DNA from: an uncultured Butyrivibrio sp.
Lineage (GTDB): Bacteria; Bacillota; Clostridia; Lachnospirales; Lachnospiraceae
DNA length: 64,000 bases
Reading direction: 5' to 3'
NCBI GenBank assembly: GCA_945928575.1
Contig: CAMENP010000001.1
Coordinates: 62,001 to 126,000 of the forward strand
A model generated the notes under the pieces. It was not told the origin of the DNA and did not search any database. It saw only the letters and a program-made list of their open reading frames with translations. Shown piece by piece: positions 16,715-24,872 of the stretch. The translations under genes and the position numbers were made by a program. Position 1 is the first letter of the stretch. Every line of letters begins with the position of its first letter.

Positions 16715-17428
16715 ATGAAGTTTTTTAGTACAGAAGGCGGAATATATAAGTTTATGACGCGTTTGTGGGACATGATAAAGCTGAATTTTCTTTGGCTTAT
16801 CTGTTCGCTTCCGATTGTTACAATCGGCGCATCCACAATAGCAGCATTTACTATTACGCTCAAAATGGTTGAAGAGAAGGAAGGATATGTAGCCAGAGCC
16901 TTTTTCAAAGCGTTTAAAGCCAATTTTAAACAGGGAATAATAATCGGTCCGATTACCGTTGTTTTTGCGGCAGCGCTTTATCTGGATTTTACACTCGGTA
17001 AGCAATATATTGGTTTTGTCATACTGGGTATATTATCGGCTTTTCTGTTTGGTATTGCAATAATTTACACATACCCTCTGCTCGCCAGGTATGAGAATAA
17101 GCTTTTGAAGACAATTAGAAACTCCATGAGAATTGCCATGAGGTATTTCGGAAGAACGATTTTTCTTGTTGTTATTCTTGTAATAGAGTACATTATTTTC
17201 TTCAGATTTACCTATATAACTCTTATTATCGGACTCTTGGTAGGTCCCGCTACAATGATACTTACCGTGAGCGGGTTTGCAATGTATTTCTTCCATGAGA
17301 TTGAGAAGGCAGGAGGAGCAGTTGTTAAGAAAACCGAAGAGGATCTGTATAATGAAGAAATCGAGCGGGAAACACAGGCCGCTCTTAAGGCTGAGAATAA
17401 AAATATATCGGAGGATGAGAATCGATGA
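16715..17428 (+). CDS. DUF624 (YesL-like) membrane protein
   Basis: A 237-residue protein with about five membrane helices, the DUF624 pattern 'MIKLNFLWLICSLPIVTIGA' near residue 24, and a charged C-terminal tail. YesL-type proteins routinely accompany LplABC-type sugar transporters and YesMN regulators; their function is unknown. AAGGAG lies before the ATG. Its stop overlaps the start of surface protein 4 (ATGA), so the two are translationally coupled, which ties the surface protein to the transporter operon. Confidence 0.88.
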   Translation: MKFFSTEGGIYKFMTRLWDMIKLNFLWLICSLPIVTIGASTIAAFTITLKMVEEKEGYVARAFFKAFKANFKQGIIIGPITVVFAAALYLDFTLGKQYIGFVILGILSAFLFGIAIIYTYPLLARYENKLLKTIRNSMRIAMRYFGRTIFLVVILVIEYIIFFRFTYITLIIGLLVGPATMILTVSGFAMYFFHEIEKAGGAVVKKTEEDLYNEEIERETQAALKAENKNISEDENR

Positions 17429-18240
17429 AGCGTTTAAATTTATTACGCAGAGCAGCTGCATTCGCAGCAGGCGCACTTATGGCAGCAGGTCTTGCAATAC
17501 CTGCACTTAAAACACCGGTAAAGGCAGCAGATTCAGTTGATATGGATGTTGCACTTTGCTTTTATTCATTCGGAAATGCAGGTACGGTTGAGAGAGGAGA
17601 TACTGTTAAAGTAACAGGAGACGGACAGTATACAGTTGAATTTGACTGTGCCAAGAACCTTTCGGATGATGCCAAGGCTGCCGGAGATACAGCAATTACA
17701 AGCTTTGTTGCTATGTACATACAGGATGTAGCTCCGCTTGACGGCAAAGCAGCAGAATCACCTGTAGCAACAGCAGATATCGTGTATGATTCAATCAAAA
17801 TCGACGACAAAGAACTTACAATAGCAGATACTGCACCGGCATCCGCAGTTAAGGCAAGCGGTATATTTGATACCAATAAGCCGGTTAACGGATGGGATGG
17901 TTCGGTAGTTGCCGACACAGATATCGTATGGGATCAGACAAACCACCTTATCAAATTTGCAGGTGTTGACAGTGTCCAGAAAGTATCTGTAACATTTACA
18001 CTTTCTAATGTTACGGCTAAAGAGATTGAGACACAGGCACAGACAGAAGAAGAGACGACAGTCAGCGAAGCTGATACAACAGCAGCAGAGACAACGGCGG
18101 CAGAGACCACAGCAGCTCCGGCTGCAGCAGAAGGCGAAGGTACAAACTTCCCGGTTGGCGCAATAGTTGGTATCGTTGCAGGTGTTGTAGTTATCGTTGT
18201 TGTAGTTATTGTAGTATGTTCTAAGAAGAAAAATAAATAA
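17425..18240 (+). CDS. Secreted membrane-anchored beta-rich protein (surface protein 4)
   Basis: A 271-residue protein: signal peptide (cleavage near 'PVKAA', about residue 32), a beta-rich domain with 'GDGQYTVEFD', 'VAMYIQDVAPLDG', 'IVYDSIKIDDKEL' and 'KVSVTFTLSNV', a linker with repeated TTAAE units, a Val-rich membrane helix and the tail 'CSKKKNK'. The strand motifs match those of surface proteins 1 and 3. The ATG overlaps the DUF624 stop. No sorting signal, no catalytic motif. A membrane-tethered glycan receptor is the working inference. Confidence 0.85.
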   Translation: MKRLNLLRRAAAFAAGALMAAGLAIPALKTPVKAADSVDMDVALCFYSFGNAGTVERGDTVKVTGDGQYTVEFDCAKNLSDDAKAAGDTAITSFVAMYIQDVAPLDGKAAESPVATADIVYDSIKIDDKELTIADTAPASAVKASGIFDTNKPVNGWDGSVVADTDIVWDQTNHLIKFAGVDSVQKVSVTFTLSNVTAKEIETQAQTEEETTVSEADTTAAETTAAETTAAPAAAEGEGTNFPVGAIVGIVAGVVVIVVVVIVVCSKKKNK

Positions 18241-18262
18241 TACAAACGCATAACATAAGAAT

Positions 18263-18298
18263 ACCCCGGTTCATATGATAAGAACCGGGGTGTTTTTA
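18263..18298. terminator. Bidirectional terminator between convergent operons
   Basis: ACCCCGGTTC pairs with GAACCGGGGT; followed by TGTTTTT on the plus strand. It separates surface protein 4 from the minus-strand regulator. Confidence 0.9.
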
Positions 18299-19855
18299 AT
18301 TATCTTCGGAATCGGAGCAATACTGCTTGCGGTATTCTGCCGGAGATACACCGACATATTTCTTGAACTTCTTGTGGAAGTAGTCAACATTCTTATAACC
18401 GACCTGCTCTGAAATTTCATATACCTTCAGCTTATTCTCCGAGATAAGCTTCTTGGCATGCTCAATTCTTATATGGTCAACATAGTTATTAAAATTCTCA
18501 CCGACATTCTTGCTGAAAATCTTACCAAGATAAGCGCTGTTATATCCAAAAAGAGGAGCGATTGTCTCAAGCTTGATATTAGTCTGGAAATTATGGTCTA
18601 TGTAGAAGATAATATCATCCAATATACTATCACGCGATGACGTTCCGATGGACGACATGATCACTTCAAACTGTGATGTGAGATATTGCATTATTTCATA
18701 GAGATAGAACTGCTTATCGATTGAATCGATGATCTCACTGTTGGAAGGGAACGGTATCGTGGCTGTCGGATAGAGCCGCTTGATGTTTTCCTTGATCTGG
18801 AGAAACATATCGGTTAAAAATAACTTAACGGCATTAATATTATCCTGAACATCATATAAATATTCTGTTATATTATTCAGGGTTTCCGCAAGCATTTTAC
18901 GGTTAAATGCCTGAATATAATTTGTGAGAGTACGACAGTAATCATCCATGATTTCGCTGGAAAGTGATTTGTCGCGGACACCGAAATCAGGTAAGGCATC
19001 ATATCCGACCGTGTGCTGGCCCGGTTTACAGAAGAAACGTCTGCTGATAAGCCGTTCGGCCTGTGAATATGATAAAGCGATATCCGACAGGCTGTTAACC
19101 GAACATCCGAATGCAAGGAAAAGTGTATCAAGAGGGCTGTCCTTTTGCGGAATGGCATCATAATGATCCAGAAAACGCTGGAATTTATCCAAAGCATATG
19201 TGCCCTTAAGAATAATGACATTCTTATCATTCTTGCAGAAGTGTTCAAAAGTAAAACTTCCGTTATTGGTAACACGCAGAAGTTCGGAAAACTGATATGG
19301 CATAGAATCCGCATTACGGAGATATTGCTCATATATTACAACCTGATAAACATCCGCGCTCAGATTCATTTCCTCAGTGTTGATCAGATCAATATCGGCG
19401 TTGCCGGTAACAAGATCATCAAGAATCTCCCGCTTGGCTTTCTCGCGGTAATGATGAAGTACCTGTGATGTCTTATGTTCGTCAACAATATTGGTATGTA
19501 TCTCGTTAATAATGGATGCCAGTTCGTCCTCATCAACCGGCTTGGTAAGATAATACCCCACTCCCTGTCTGATCGCAGCCTGCGCATATTTGAAGTCTGA
19601 GTAACCGCTTATGATAATTATCTTGCCGGTAAAGCCTCTGGCACGAGCTGCCTCTATGACATCTATTCCGTGCATCTTAGGCATTCTGATATCGATAAGA
19701 ACAAGGCTGGGATTTAATTCAAGTATCTTGGCCAGAGCCTCCTCACCATTTGCTGCGTCTCCGCAAACCGTAAAACCATAAGACTCCCAGTCTATAATCT
19801 GCTTTAGTCCGTCTCGTATAGCCTGTTCGTCATCGGCGATGAATACAGTTTCCAT
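18296..19855 (-). CDS. YesN-type response regulator with AraC DNA-binding domain
   Basis: A 519-residue regulator. The N-terminal receiver domain (about 1-125) has the acidic pocket 'ADDEQ', phospho-acceptor Asp in 'LVLIDIRMP' and Lys in 'YLTKPVDE'. A middle region without recognised motifs follows, and the C-terminal ~100 residues hold two AraC-type helix-turn-helix motifs ('LGKIFSKNVGENFNNY' and 'YEISEQVGYKNVDYFHKKFK'). GGAGG precedes the ATG. It probably activates the flanking carbohydrate genes. The usual partner, a YesM-type sensor kinase, is not encoded in this window. Confidence 0.93.
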   Translation of the reverse strand: METVFIADDEQAIRDGLKQIIDWESYGFTVCGDAANGEEALAKILELNPSLVLIDIRMPKMHGIDVIEAARARGFTGKIIIISGYSDFKYAQAAIRQGVGYYLTKPVDEDELASIINEIHTNIVDEHKTSQVLHHYREKAKREILDDLVTGNADIDLINTEEMNLSADVYQVVIYEQYLRNADSMPYQFSELLRVTNNGSFTFEHFCKNDKNVIILKGTYALDKFQRFLDHYDAIPQKDSPLDTLFLAFGCSVNSLSDIALSYSQAERLISRRFFCKPGQHTVGYDALPDFGVRDKSLSSEIMDDYCRTLTNYIQAFNRKMLAETLNNITEYLYDVQDNINAVKLFLTDMFLQIKENIKRLYPTATIPFPSNSEIIDSIDKQFYLYEIMQYLTSQFEVIMSSIGTSSRDSILDDIIFYIDHNFQTNIKLETIAPLFGYNSAYLGKIFSKNVGENFNNYVDHIRIEHAKKLISENKLKVYEISEQVGYKNVDYFHKKFKKYVGVSPAEYRKQYCSDSEDN

Positions 19856-19924
19856 TCAATACCTCCATAGTACAAAATACATAAAAAAAGAACACGCAAA
19901 TTGTTCAATATATATAAAAGTATA

Positions 19925-19966
19925 AGAAAACCACAGCATTTTGTCAACTGATAAAATGCCGTGGTT
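19925..19966 (-). terminator. Terminator after the fucosidase gene
   Basis: Read on the minus strand, AACCACGGCATTTT pairs with AAAATGCTGTGGTT and is followed by TTTTCTT. It separates the fucosidase from the regulator gene, suggesting that the regulator can be transcribed separately. Confidence 0.8.
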
Positions 19967-19985
19967 ATAGTAAAATAAGAACTTT

Positions 19986-21482
19986 TTAGTATGTATGTAT
20001 CTTAAACACAACAGGAAATCCGGTGTGATATCCGCATGCCTTTATATGAAGACCGTCATGTTCGTGTGACCATGAAAGTTTATTGTCACATCCAAGTGCT
20101 TCGACGTCGTTGATAATACCCTGGAATGAAGTGCTGTTGGCATTTTTGCCGGAAGCAAGACTCTTTATACAGATGTCATCATTGCCGGTATAATTGAGTG
20201 CGGCCGCATATATACAGCCGTGTCCGGCAGTAAAACGAAAATCATCTTTGGTATATCCGGAGCCGTTGCCCTCGCTGAATTTTCCTTCAACCTCAACTGT
20301 AGGACCCTCTGCGCAGGCTCTCCAAGGCTTGCTGTCATATATGGCCTCTCCGTTGACTGAAAGCCATGCACCGATATCCTTAAGAATAGCGGTATCCTCA
20401 TCCGGAATAGTACCGTCGGCTTTAGGACCCACATTCAGAAGAAGGTTGCCGTTCTTGCTTACAACATCGACAAGATAGCAGATGATCTCGTTGCTTGTCT
20501 TATAGTCGAGTGATGTGGTGTAACACCAGGAATTCTTGGCAATTGCAGTGTCTGTCTGCCAGTGATAAGGCTTGGTGTCAGCAAATTTGCCGCGCTCAAT
20601 ATCGACGATTCCGCTTCCGAAAGCCATCGCATCATGCTTGTAGCAGATTGCCGTTTCAAAACCCCACTCAAGTCCGCGGTTATAGTAGTAAGCAGTTATT
20701 TTCTTAAGGGTTTCTTTATATCCCTCATGTTGTATCCACCAGTCAAAATACAGGATTTTAGGCTGATATTTATCAATAAGCTCGCATGTACGGACAAGCC
20801 AGTCATCAAGAAATTCCTGTGTAGGATAAGGCTTGGCATATATATCCTCCTGATCCGGCTGCTCCTGAAGTGAAGGCCAGTAGAAATCGCCGATCTCCAT
20901 CGGATCCTTGATATCACTGTCAAAATCCTTTCCGTTGCCCATGAACCATAAATGTTCGGCACGGTGTGAAGAAGTGCAGAAAGTCATGTCACGTTTCTCG
21001 ATTTCTTTTTTGAGCTCACCGAGAACATCGCGCTTCGGACCCATATTTACACTGGTGTATTCCGAAAATACACTGTCATACATCTGAAAACCGTCATGGT
21101 GTTCGGCAACAGGCACAACATAACGTGCGCCGGCTTCTTTAAAAAGGTCTGCCCATTTGGCAGCATCAAAATAAGGCGCTGTAAACATCGGAATAAAGTC
21201 TTTGTATCCGAAATCCTTGTGTGCACCGTACGTCTTGATGTGATGTTCATATTCAGGCATGCCCTGGATGTACATATTTCTTGAGTACCATTCGTTATTG
21301 AATGCCGGGACACTGTAGAGTCCCCAATGAATAAAAATACCGAACTTGTCGTGGGTAAACCAACGCGGTATCTCCATATCGGTCAGGGAGTCCCATGTAT
21401 CCTTATACGGTCCCCTGTTGATTACCTCATCGATTGTACGGAGATAATCGGCTTTGTTTTTGTCATAGTTTGCTGGTTTCAT
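19986..21482 (-). CDS. Alpha-L-fucosidase, GH29, predicted intracellular
   Basis: A 498-residue protein with the GH29 hallmarks 'WFTHDKFGIFIHWGLYSVPA' near the N-terminus, 'VPVAEHHDGFQMYDS', and 'ILYFDWWIQ', whose Asp is the expected catalytic nucleophile. The NGNLLLNVGPKADGTIPDE motif closes the barrel; a short beta domain forms the C-terminus. It has no signal peptide, so it should remove fucose from imported oligosaccharides in the cytoplasm. GGAGGAAAT precedes the ATG. It lies 28 bases downstream of the second binding-protein gene and is probably co-transcribed with it. Confidence 0.95.
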   Translation of the reverse strand: MKPANYDKNKADYLRTIDEVINRGPYKDTWDSLTDMEIPRWFTHDKFGIFIHWGLYSVPAFNNEWYSRNMYIQGMPEYEHHIKTYGAHKDFGYKDFIPMFTAPYFDAAKWADLFKEAGARYVVPVAEHHDGFQMYDSVFSEYTSVNMGPKRDVLGELKKEIEKRDMTFCTSSHRAEHLWFMGNGKDFDSDIKDPMEIGDFYWPSLQEQPDQEDIYAKPYPTQEFLDDWLVRTCELIDKYQPKILYFDWWIQHEGYKETLKKITAYYYNRGLEWGFETAICYKHDAMAFGSGIVDIERGKFADTKPYHWQTDTAIAKNSWCYTTSLDYKTSNEIICYLVDVVSKNGNLLLNVGPKADGTIPDEDTAILKDIGAWLSVNGEAIYDSKPWRACAEGPTVEVEGKFSEGNGSGYTKDDFRFTAGHGCIYAAALNYTGNDDICIKSLASGKNANSTSFQGIINDVEALGCDNKLSWSHEHDGLHIKACGYHTGFPVVFKIHTY

Positions 21483-21510
21483 GTATTTCCTCCAATAATA
21501 ATATATAGCA

Positions 21511-23265
21511 TCAATTGCCTTGCATCAGGCTGATTTTGGCTTCGGCCTCGCCTTTGGCATTGGTTAAATCGTAATCGTAAATCTGGGAGTATCCAAGTGC
21601 TGTTGTCCGGTTTATTAAATCGGAATACAGACTGTTAAATTCAGTGTCGTCTGCGGCAAATACCATTTTCCATGAATATTCCGTGATGGCAGAAGCGCAC
21701 TGTACGCGGATGGTTGATAATTCGGTGGTCTCCTTAGTGGCCTTATATGACACACTTGGCGAGACTATAAGCGCATTATTGTCCTGCAGGTAATCTATTA
21801 CGGACTGTGAACCGATATGGGAAGACCAGTCTTTTTCTATATCGGACTGTTTTAAGGCAATCACCGAATCCCATGTGGAAAAATAGTACGGGTAACCGTC
21901 AGGTGAACACTCAGCATTGGAAACAGGTTTGTAATTAAGCCTGCATATTCCGTCCATCCATTTGCCGCCGCCGTACTCTTCAGGCATAAGCGTGTCTTTG
22001 GAATAGAAAACTTTGACGCCGAAATCGGTCAGTTCAGGACCAAAAGCGGTCATCTGCCATGTGAGTCCCTCGATGCCGGCTGTTCCCTGCGGAGAGTCTG
22101 CGCAACTGGTCATAATGCCTTCGGTCGAGTAAAGCCAGTCAATAAAATTAGCCATTCTGACAGGATCGGTCGCGCCCGCACCTATGGCAATGGCGGATTC
22201 AAAACTTCCGGTTGTACGGCTTCCATATGAATATATAAGTTCATCATCAATCGGTACAAACATATAAGCCTTGCCGCTGTTGAGATTGTCACTGGTATTA
22301 TATGCAGGCTGTGCAAGCCATGGCCACGGAGAGAAAAGAATCTGTCCATCGGCAAATTTGTCCGAAACGTCAGAGTATGTCTGGGTCGGTGAATCCGGGT
22401 CTATAAGCCCCATTTTAAAAGCTTTATTGTAGAAATGCAGGACTCTCATATAAAGCGAGTCGCTGTCAAGGATGTTCTGAAAATCACTGCCGTCGGCCTT
22501 GGAAAGAACAAAACCGTATTCATCATAACCATAGAAACAACAAGGCTGCTTAATGGCATTCATCATATTATTGTCCCAATCCTTGAACAGTGAAAAAGCA
22601 TATGTCGCGGCGCCGCTGTCACTGTAAGGATGGGCAGCCTGCATATCGGCAAGGATCGGAAGAAGATCTTCTAACGTATTAATTTCCGGATAACCCATTT
22701 CGGCATAATAATCCCACCTTAAATATGTGCCGAAAGTAGGGGCATACGACTCGGAAGGCGTGTCTGGCGATGCCGAAGAGATGGAACTTGGTATTGCATA
22801 GATTCCGTCGGACGCAAGTTCACGGTTCAGCGCATTTATTGAAGCTGAATATCTGTTATAAAGAGCGGCCCCCTCTATGTATGTATCCATATTCATTATA
22901 AGACCGCCATCGACAAGACGTTGTAAATAATCACCCTTGACGGGACAGATTATAATGTCACCGACATTGCCGGCTGCAAAGCGTGATTCGAAAAGATTGT
23001 CGGAATCACCGCTTATTGACGGTGAAATTATATTTAATTCCATATTAAACTTGGCCTTAATAACGGAAGCATACCAGCCTGACTGTATCCCCTCGTAATT
23101 GGCACTCGGATCGTATACATCTATTGTAAGAAAATCACGGTATACGGATGTGTTGTCATCACCTGACGATGACGAATGTGCGCATCCGGCAGACAGCAAT
23201 ACAATCATTATAACAGCTGCCACACGGCTGAACATTGTAATGCCATGGTGTGTAAAACGGCGCAT
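21511..23265 (-). CDS. Second extracellular sugar-binding lipoprotein
   Basis: A 584-residue lipoprotein with lipobox 'LSAGC' (Cys28). It is a paralogue of the 14865 binding protein: 'FLTIDVYDPSANYEGIQSGW' corresponds to 'LVTLDCYSQLANFQGTQGGW' there, and 'YLRWDYYAEMGYPEINTLED' to the same landmark near residue 160. No permease or ATPase accompanies it on this strand, so it may feed the LplB/LplC pair at 12342-14784. GGAGG precedes the ATG. Less biased codons than its paralogue suggest lower expression. Pairing with the fucosidase suggests a fucosylated ligand. Confidence 0.92.
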   Translation of the reverse strand: MRRFTHHGITMFSRVAAVIMIVLLSAGCAHSSSSGDDNTSVYRDFLTIDVYDPSANYEGIQSGWYASVIKAKFNMELNIISPSISGDSDNLFESRFAAGNVGDIIICPVKGDYLQRLVDGGLIMNMDTYIEGAALYNRYSASINALNRELASDGIYAIPSSISSASPDTPSESYAPTFGTYLRWDYYAEMGYPEINTLEDLLPILADMQAAHPYSDSGAATYAFSLFKDWDNNMMNAIKQPCCFYGYDEYGFVLSKADGSDFQNILDSDSLYMRVLHFYNKAFKMGLIDPDSPTQTYSDVSDKFADGQILFSPWPWLAQPAYNTSDNLNSGKAYMFVPIDDELIYSYGSRTTGSFESAIAIGAGATDPVRMANFIDWLYSTEGIMTSCADSPQGTAGIEGLTWQMTAFGPELTDFGVKVFYSKDTLMPEEYGGGKWMDGICRLNYKPVSNAECSPDGYPYYFSTWDSVIALKQSDIEKDWSSHIGSQSVIDYLQDNNALIVSPSVSYKATKETTELSTIRVQCASAITEYSWKMVFAADDTEFNSLYSDLINRTTALGYSQIYDYDLTNAKGEAEAKISLMQGN

Positions 23266-23415
23266 ATAAAACCTCCGGTAAAATTACTTATTTAATTATA
23301 TTTAAAAATGTTGTGAAATGCAATAAAAAGGAAATAAAACAGCTGGAAAAAATTATCGTATTATTGTATAATGATAAAAGCAACAGTTTACCATGCATCC
23401 TTACGGGAGTGTTTT

Positions 23416-24759
23416 ATGAGGACAATATTAGTAGTAGATGATGATAAAGAGAATCTTAAGTCACTGAAAATGCTTCTTTCAAGGGAATATAAAGTGGCTG
23501 CAGTGTGTACGGGAGAAGACGCACTGGAATATTTGAGAATGAATGCGCCGGATATGGTTCTGCTTGATATAGTTATGCCGGATATGGACGGCTTTGAAGT
23601 GCTTGAGCGCATGCGTGACGACGGAATAGCGCCGGAGGTGCCGGTTATATTCATAACCGCCGACAGCGATACCAGTATGGAGGTCAAGGGGCTTAATATG
23701 GGAGCCGTTGATTACATTGTCAAGCCGTTTGAACCGGAAGTAGTGATGAGCAGGATAGCCAAGTCAATCGAGATGGAGAGCATGAGGCATGATCTTGAGA
23801 GACAGGCGGGAAGAGATTCACTTACGGGCCTGTGGAACCGGAAATATGCATTCAGACGTGTGGAGAGAATATTGTCGGGACGTAATGCCTGCGGTGCAGC
23901 GTTTATGATGGACATAGATAATTTTAAAGGCATTAATGACACATACGGACATACATACGGCGACAAGATACTGGTCAGCATATCCAAGACCATTCAGAAA
24001 ATGGTGCGTCATAACGATATTGCCTGCAGGCTTGGCGGCGATGAATTCTTTATGTTTTTTGCGGGCCTGGATGAGACCGATAAGATACGGCATCTTGCAT
24101 CCAGACTGATAAGAGCATTGAATGATGAAGTCAAATATCCTGACGGAGTCCGCGGAGTCCGTGCGTGCATCGGAATTGCGGTGGCACCGGCTTGCGGCAC
24201 GGGCGTGGCATCCCTTTATGATAAGGCTGACAAGGCGCTTTATTATGCCAAGAACCATGGCAAGAACACATATCATTTCTACGATAATGATATTATTTAC
24301 GGTAACGAAAGCGAAGCGCGCAAGGAGAATCTTAACCATATAAGAAGCATGCTTAGTGAGCATGGCCCATTGAAAGGCTCTTATTGCGTCGAGTACGAAG
24401 GATTCAAGAATATTGCACGATTCATAAGGAGAGGCCAGCAGCGTAACAAGAGACATATCGTGTATATTCTTTTTACGATAGAGGATACATGCAACGGGAT
24501 CAATGGTGCGGATGAGAGATACGAGGCACGTGGCAGGCTTGAAGATTCGGTGAGGATATCTTTGAGGGTTGGTGACGTTGCAACCAGATATTCGGGTTCA
24601 CAGATAGTGGCGATTCTTGTGGATGCGAAGGAAAGCGATGCATGTATGGTTGCCGGACGTATACTTGACGAGTTTCATAATCATACGGGAATGGAACATA
24701 TTCATGTAGAATATGATATTCAGGCGCTCGAAGAAAACGAACCGGAAGAAAATCTTTAG
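23416..24759 (+). CDS. Response regulator with GGDEF diguanylate cyclase and degenerate second GGDEF-like domain
   Basis: I use ATG 23416, preceded by GGGAG; the longer ORF from 23371 adds residues unlike a receiver domain. The 447-residue product has a receiver (about 1-120, phospho-acceptor near residue 51 in 'VLLDIVMPDMDG', Lys in 'YIVKPFEPE'), a GGDEF domain with intact GGDEF at about 207-211, and an RxxD inhibitory site (RHND, about 198-201) exactly five residues before it. The C-terminal ~130 residues include 'RVGDVATRYSGSQIVAIL', which looks like a second GGDEF fold that has lost its signature. It should make cyclic di-GMP on phosphorylation, with product inhibition. Confidence 0.9.
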   Translation: MRTILVVDDDKENLKSLKMLLSREYKVAAVCTGEDALEYLRMNAPDMVLLDIVMPDMDGFEVLERMRDDGIAPEVPVIFITADSDTSMEVKGLNMGAVDYIVKPFEPEVVMSRIAKSIEMESMRHDLERQAGRDSLTGLWNRKYAFRRVERILSGRNACGAAFMMDIDNFKGINDTYGHTYGDKILVSISKTIQKMVRHNDIACRLGGDEFFMFFAGLDETDKIRHLASRLIRALNDEVKYPDGVRGVRACIGIAVAPACGTGVASLYDKADKALYYAKNHGKNTYHFYDNDIIYGNESEARKENLNHIRSMLSEHGPLKGSYCVEYEGFKNIARFIRRGQQRNKRHIVYILFTIEDTCNGINGADERYEARGRLEDSVRISLRVGDVATRYSGSQIVAILVDAKESDACMVAGRILDEFHNHTGMEHIHVEYDIQALEENEPEENL

Positions 24760-24765
24760 AAAAGG

Positions 24766-24794
24766 TTGATGTATTTTTAACTTAGTATTATAAT
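24766..24794 (+). promoter_or_regulatory. Sigma-A promoter of nifJ
   Basis: TTGATG at 24766-24771 and TATAAT at 24789-24794, 17-base spacer. The expected transcript start falls at an inverted repeat, ATATGAAT (24802-24809) and ATTCATAT (24824-24831), which could form a 5' hairpin. Confidence 0.75.
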
Positions 24795-24872
24795 TAGATA
24801 GATATGAATCAGTCTATGATACTATTCATATATGACTGTTTAATATATTAGTTTTAGGAGGAAAACTTTAAA

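Noticed and set aside
8945-18240. Sortase anchoring of the surface proteins
   Set aside because: No LPXTG-like motif precedes the C-terminal helices in any of the four proteins, and no sortase gene is in the window.
23371-23415. Upstream ATG 23371 for the REC-GGDEF protein
   Set aside because: The extra 15 residues do not belong to a receiver domain, and GGGAG fits the ATG at 23416.
24009-24456. Minus-strand frames opposite the GGDEF gene as genes
   Set aside because: No ribosome binding sites or recognisable domains, and the sense strand encodes a convincing two-domain protein.
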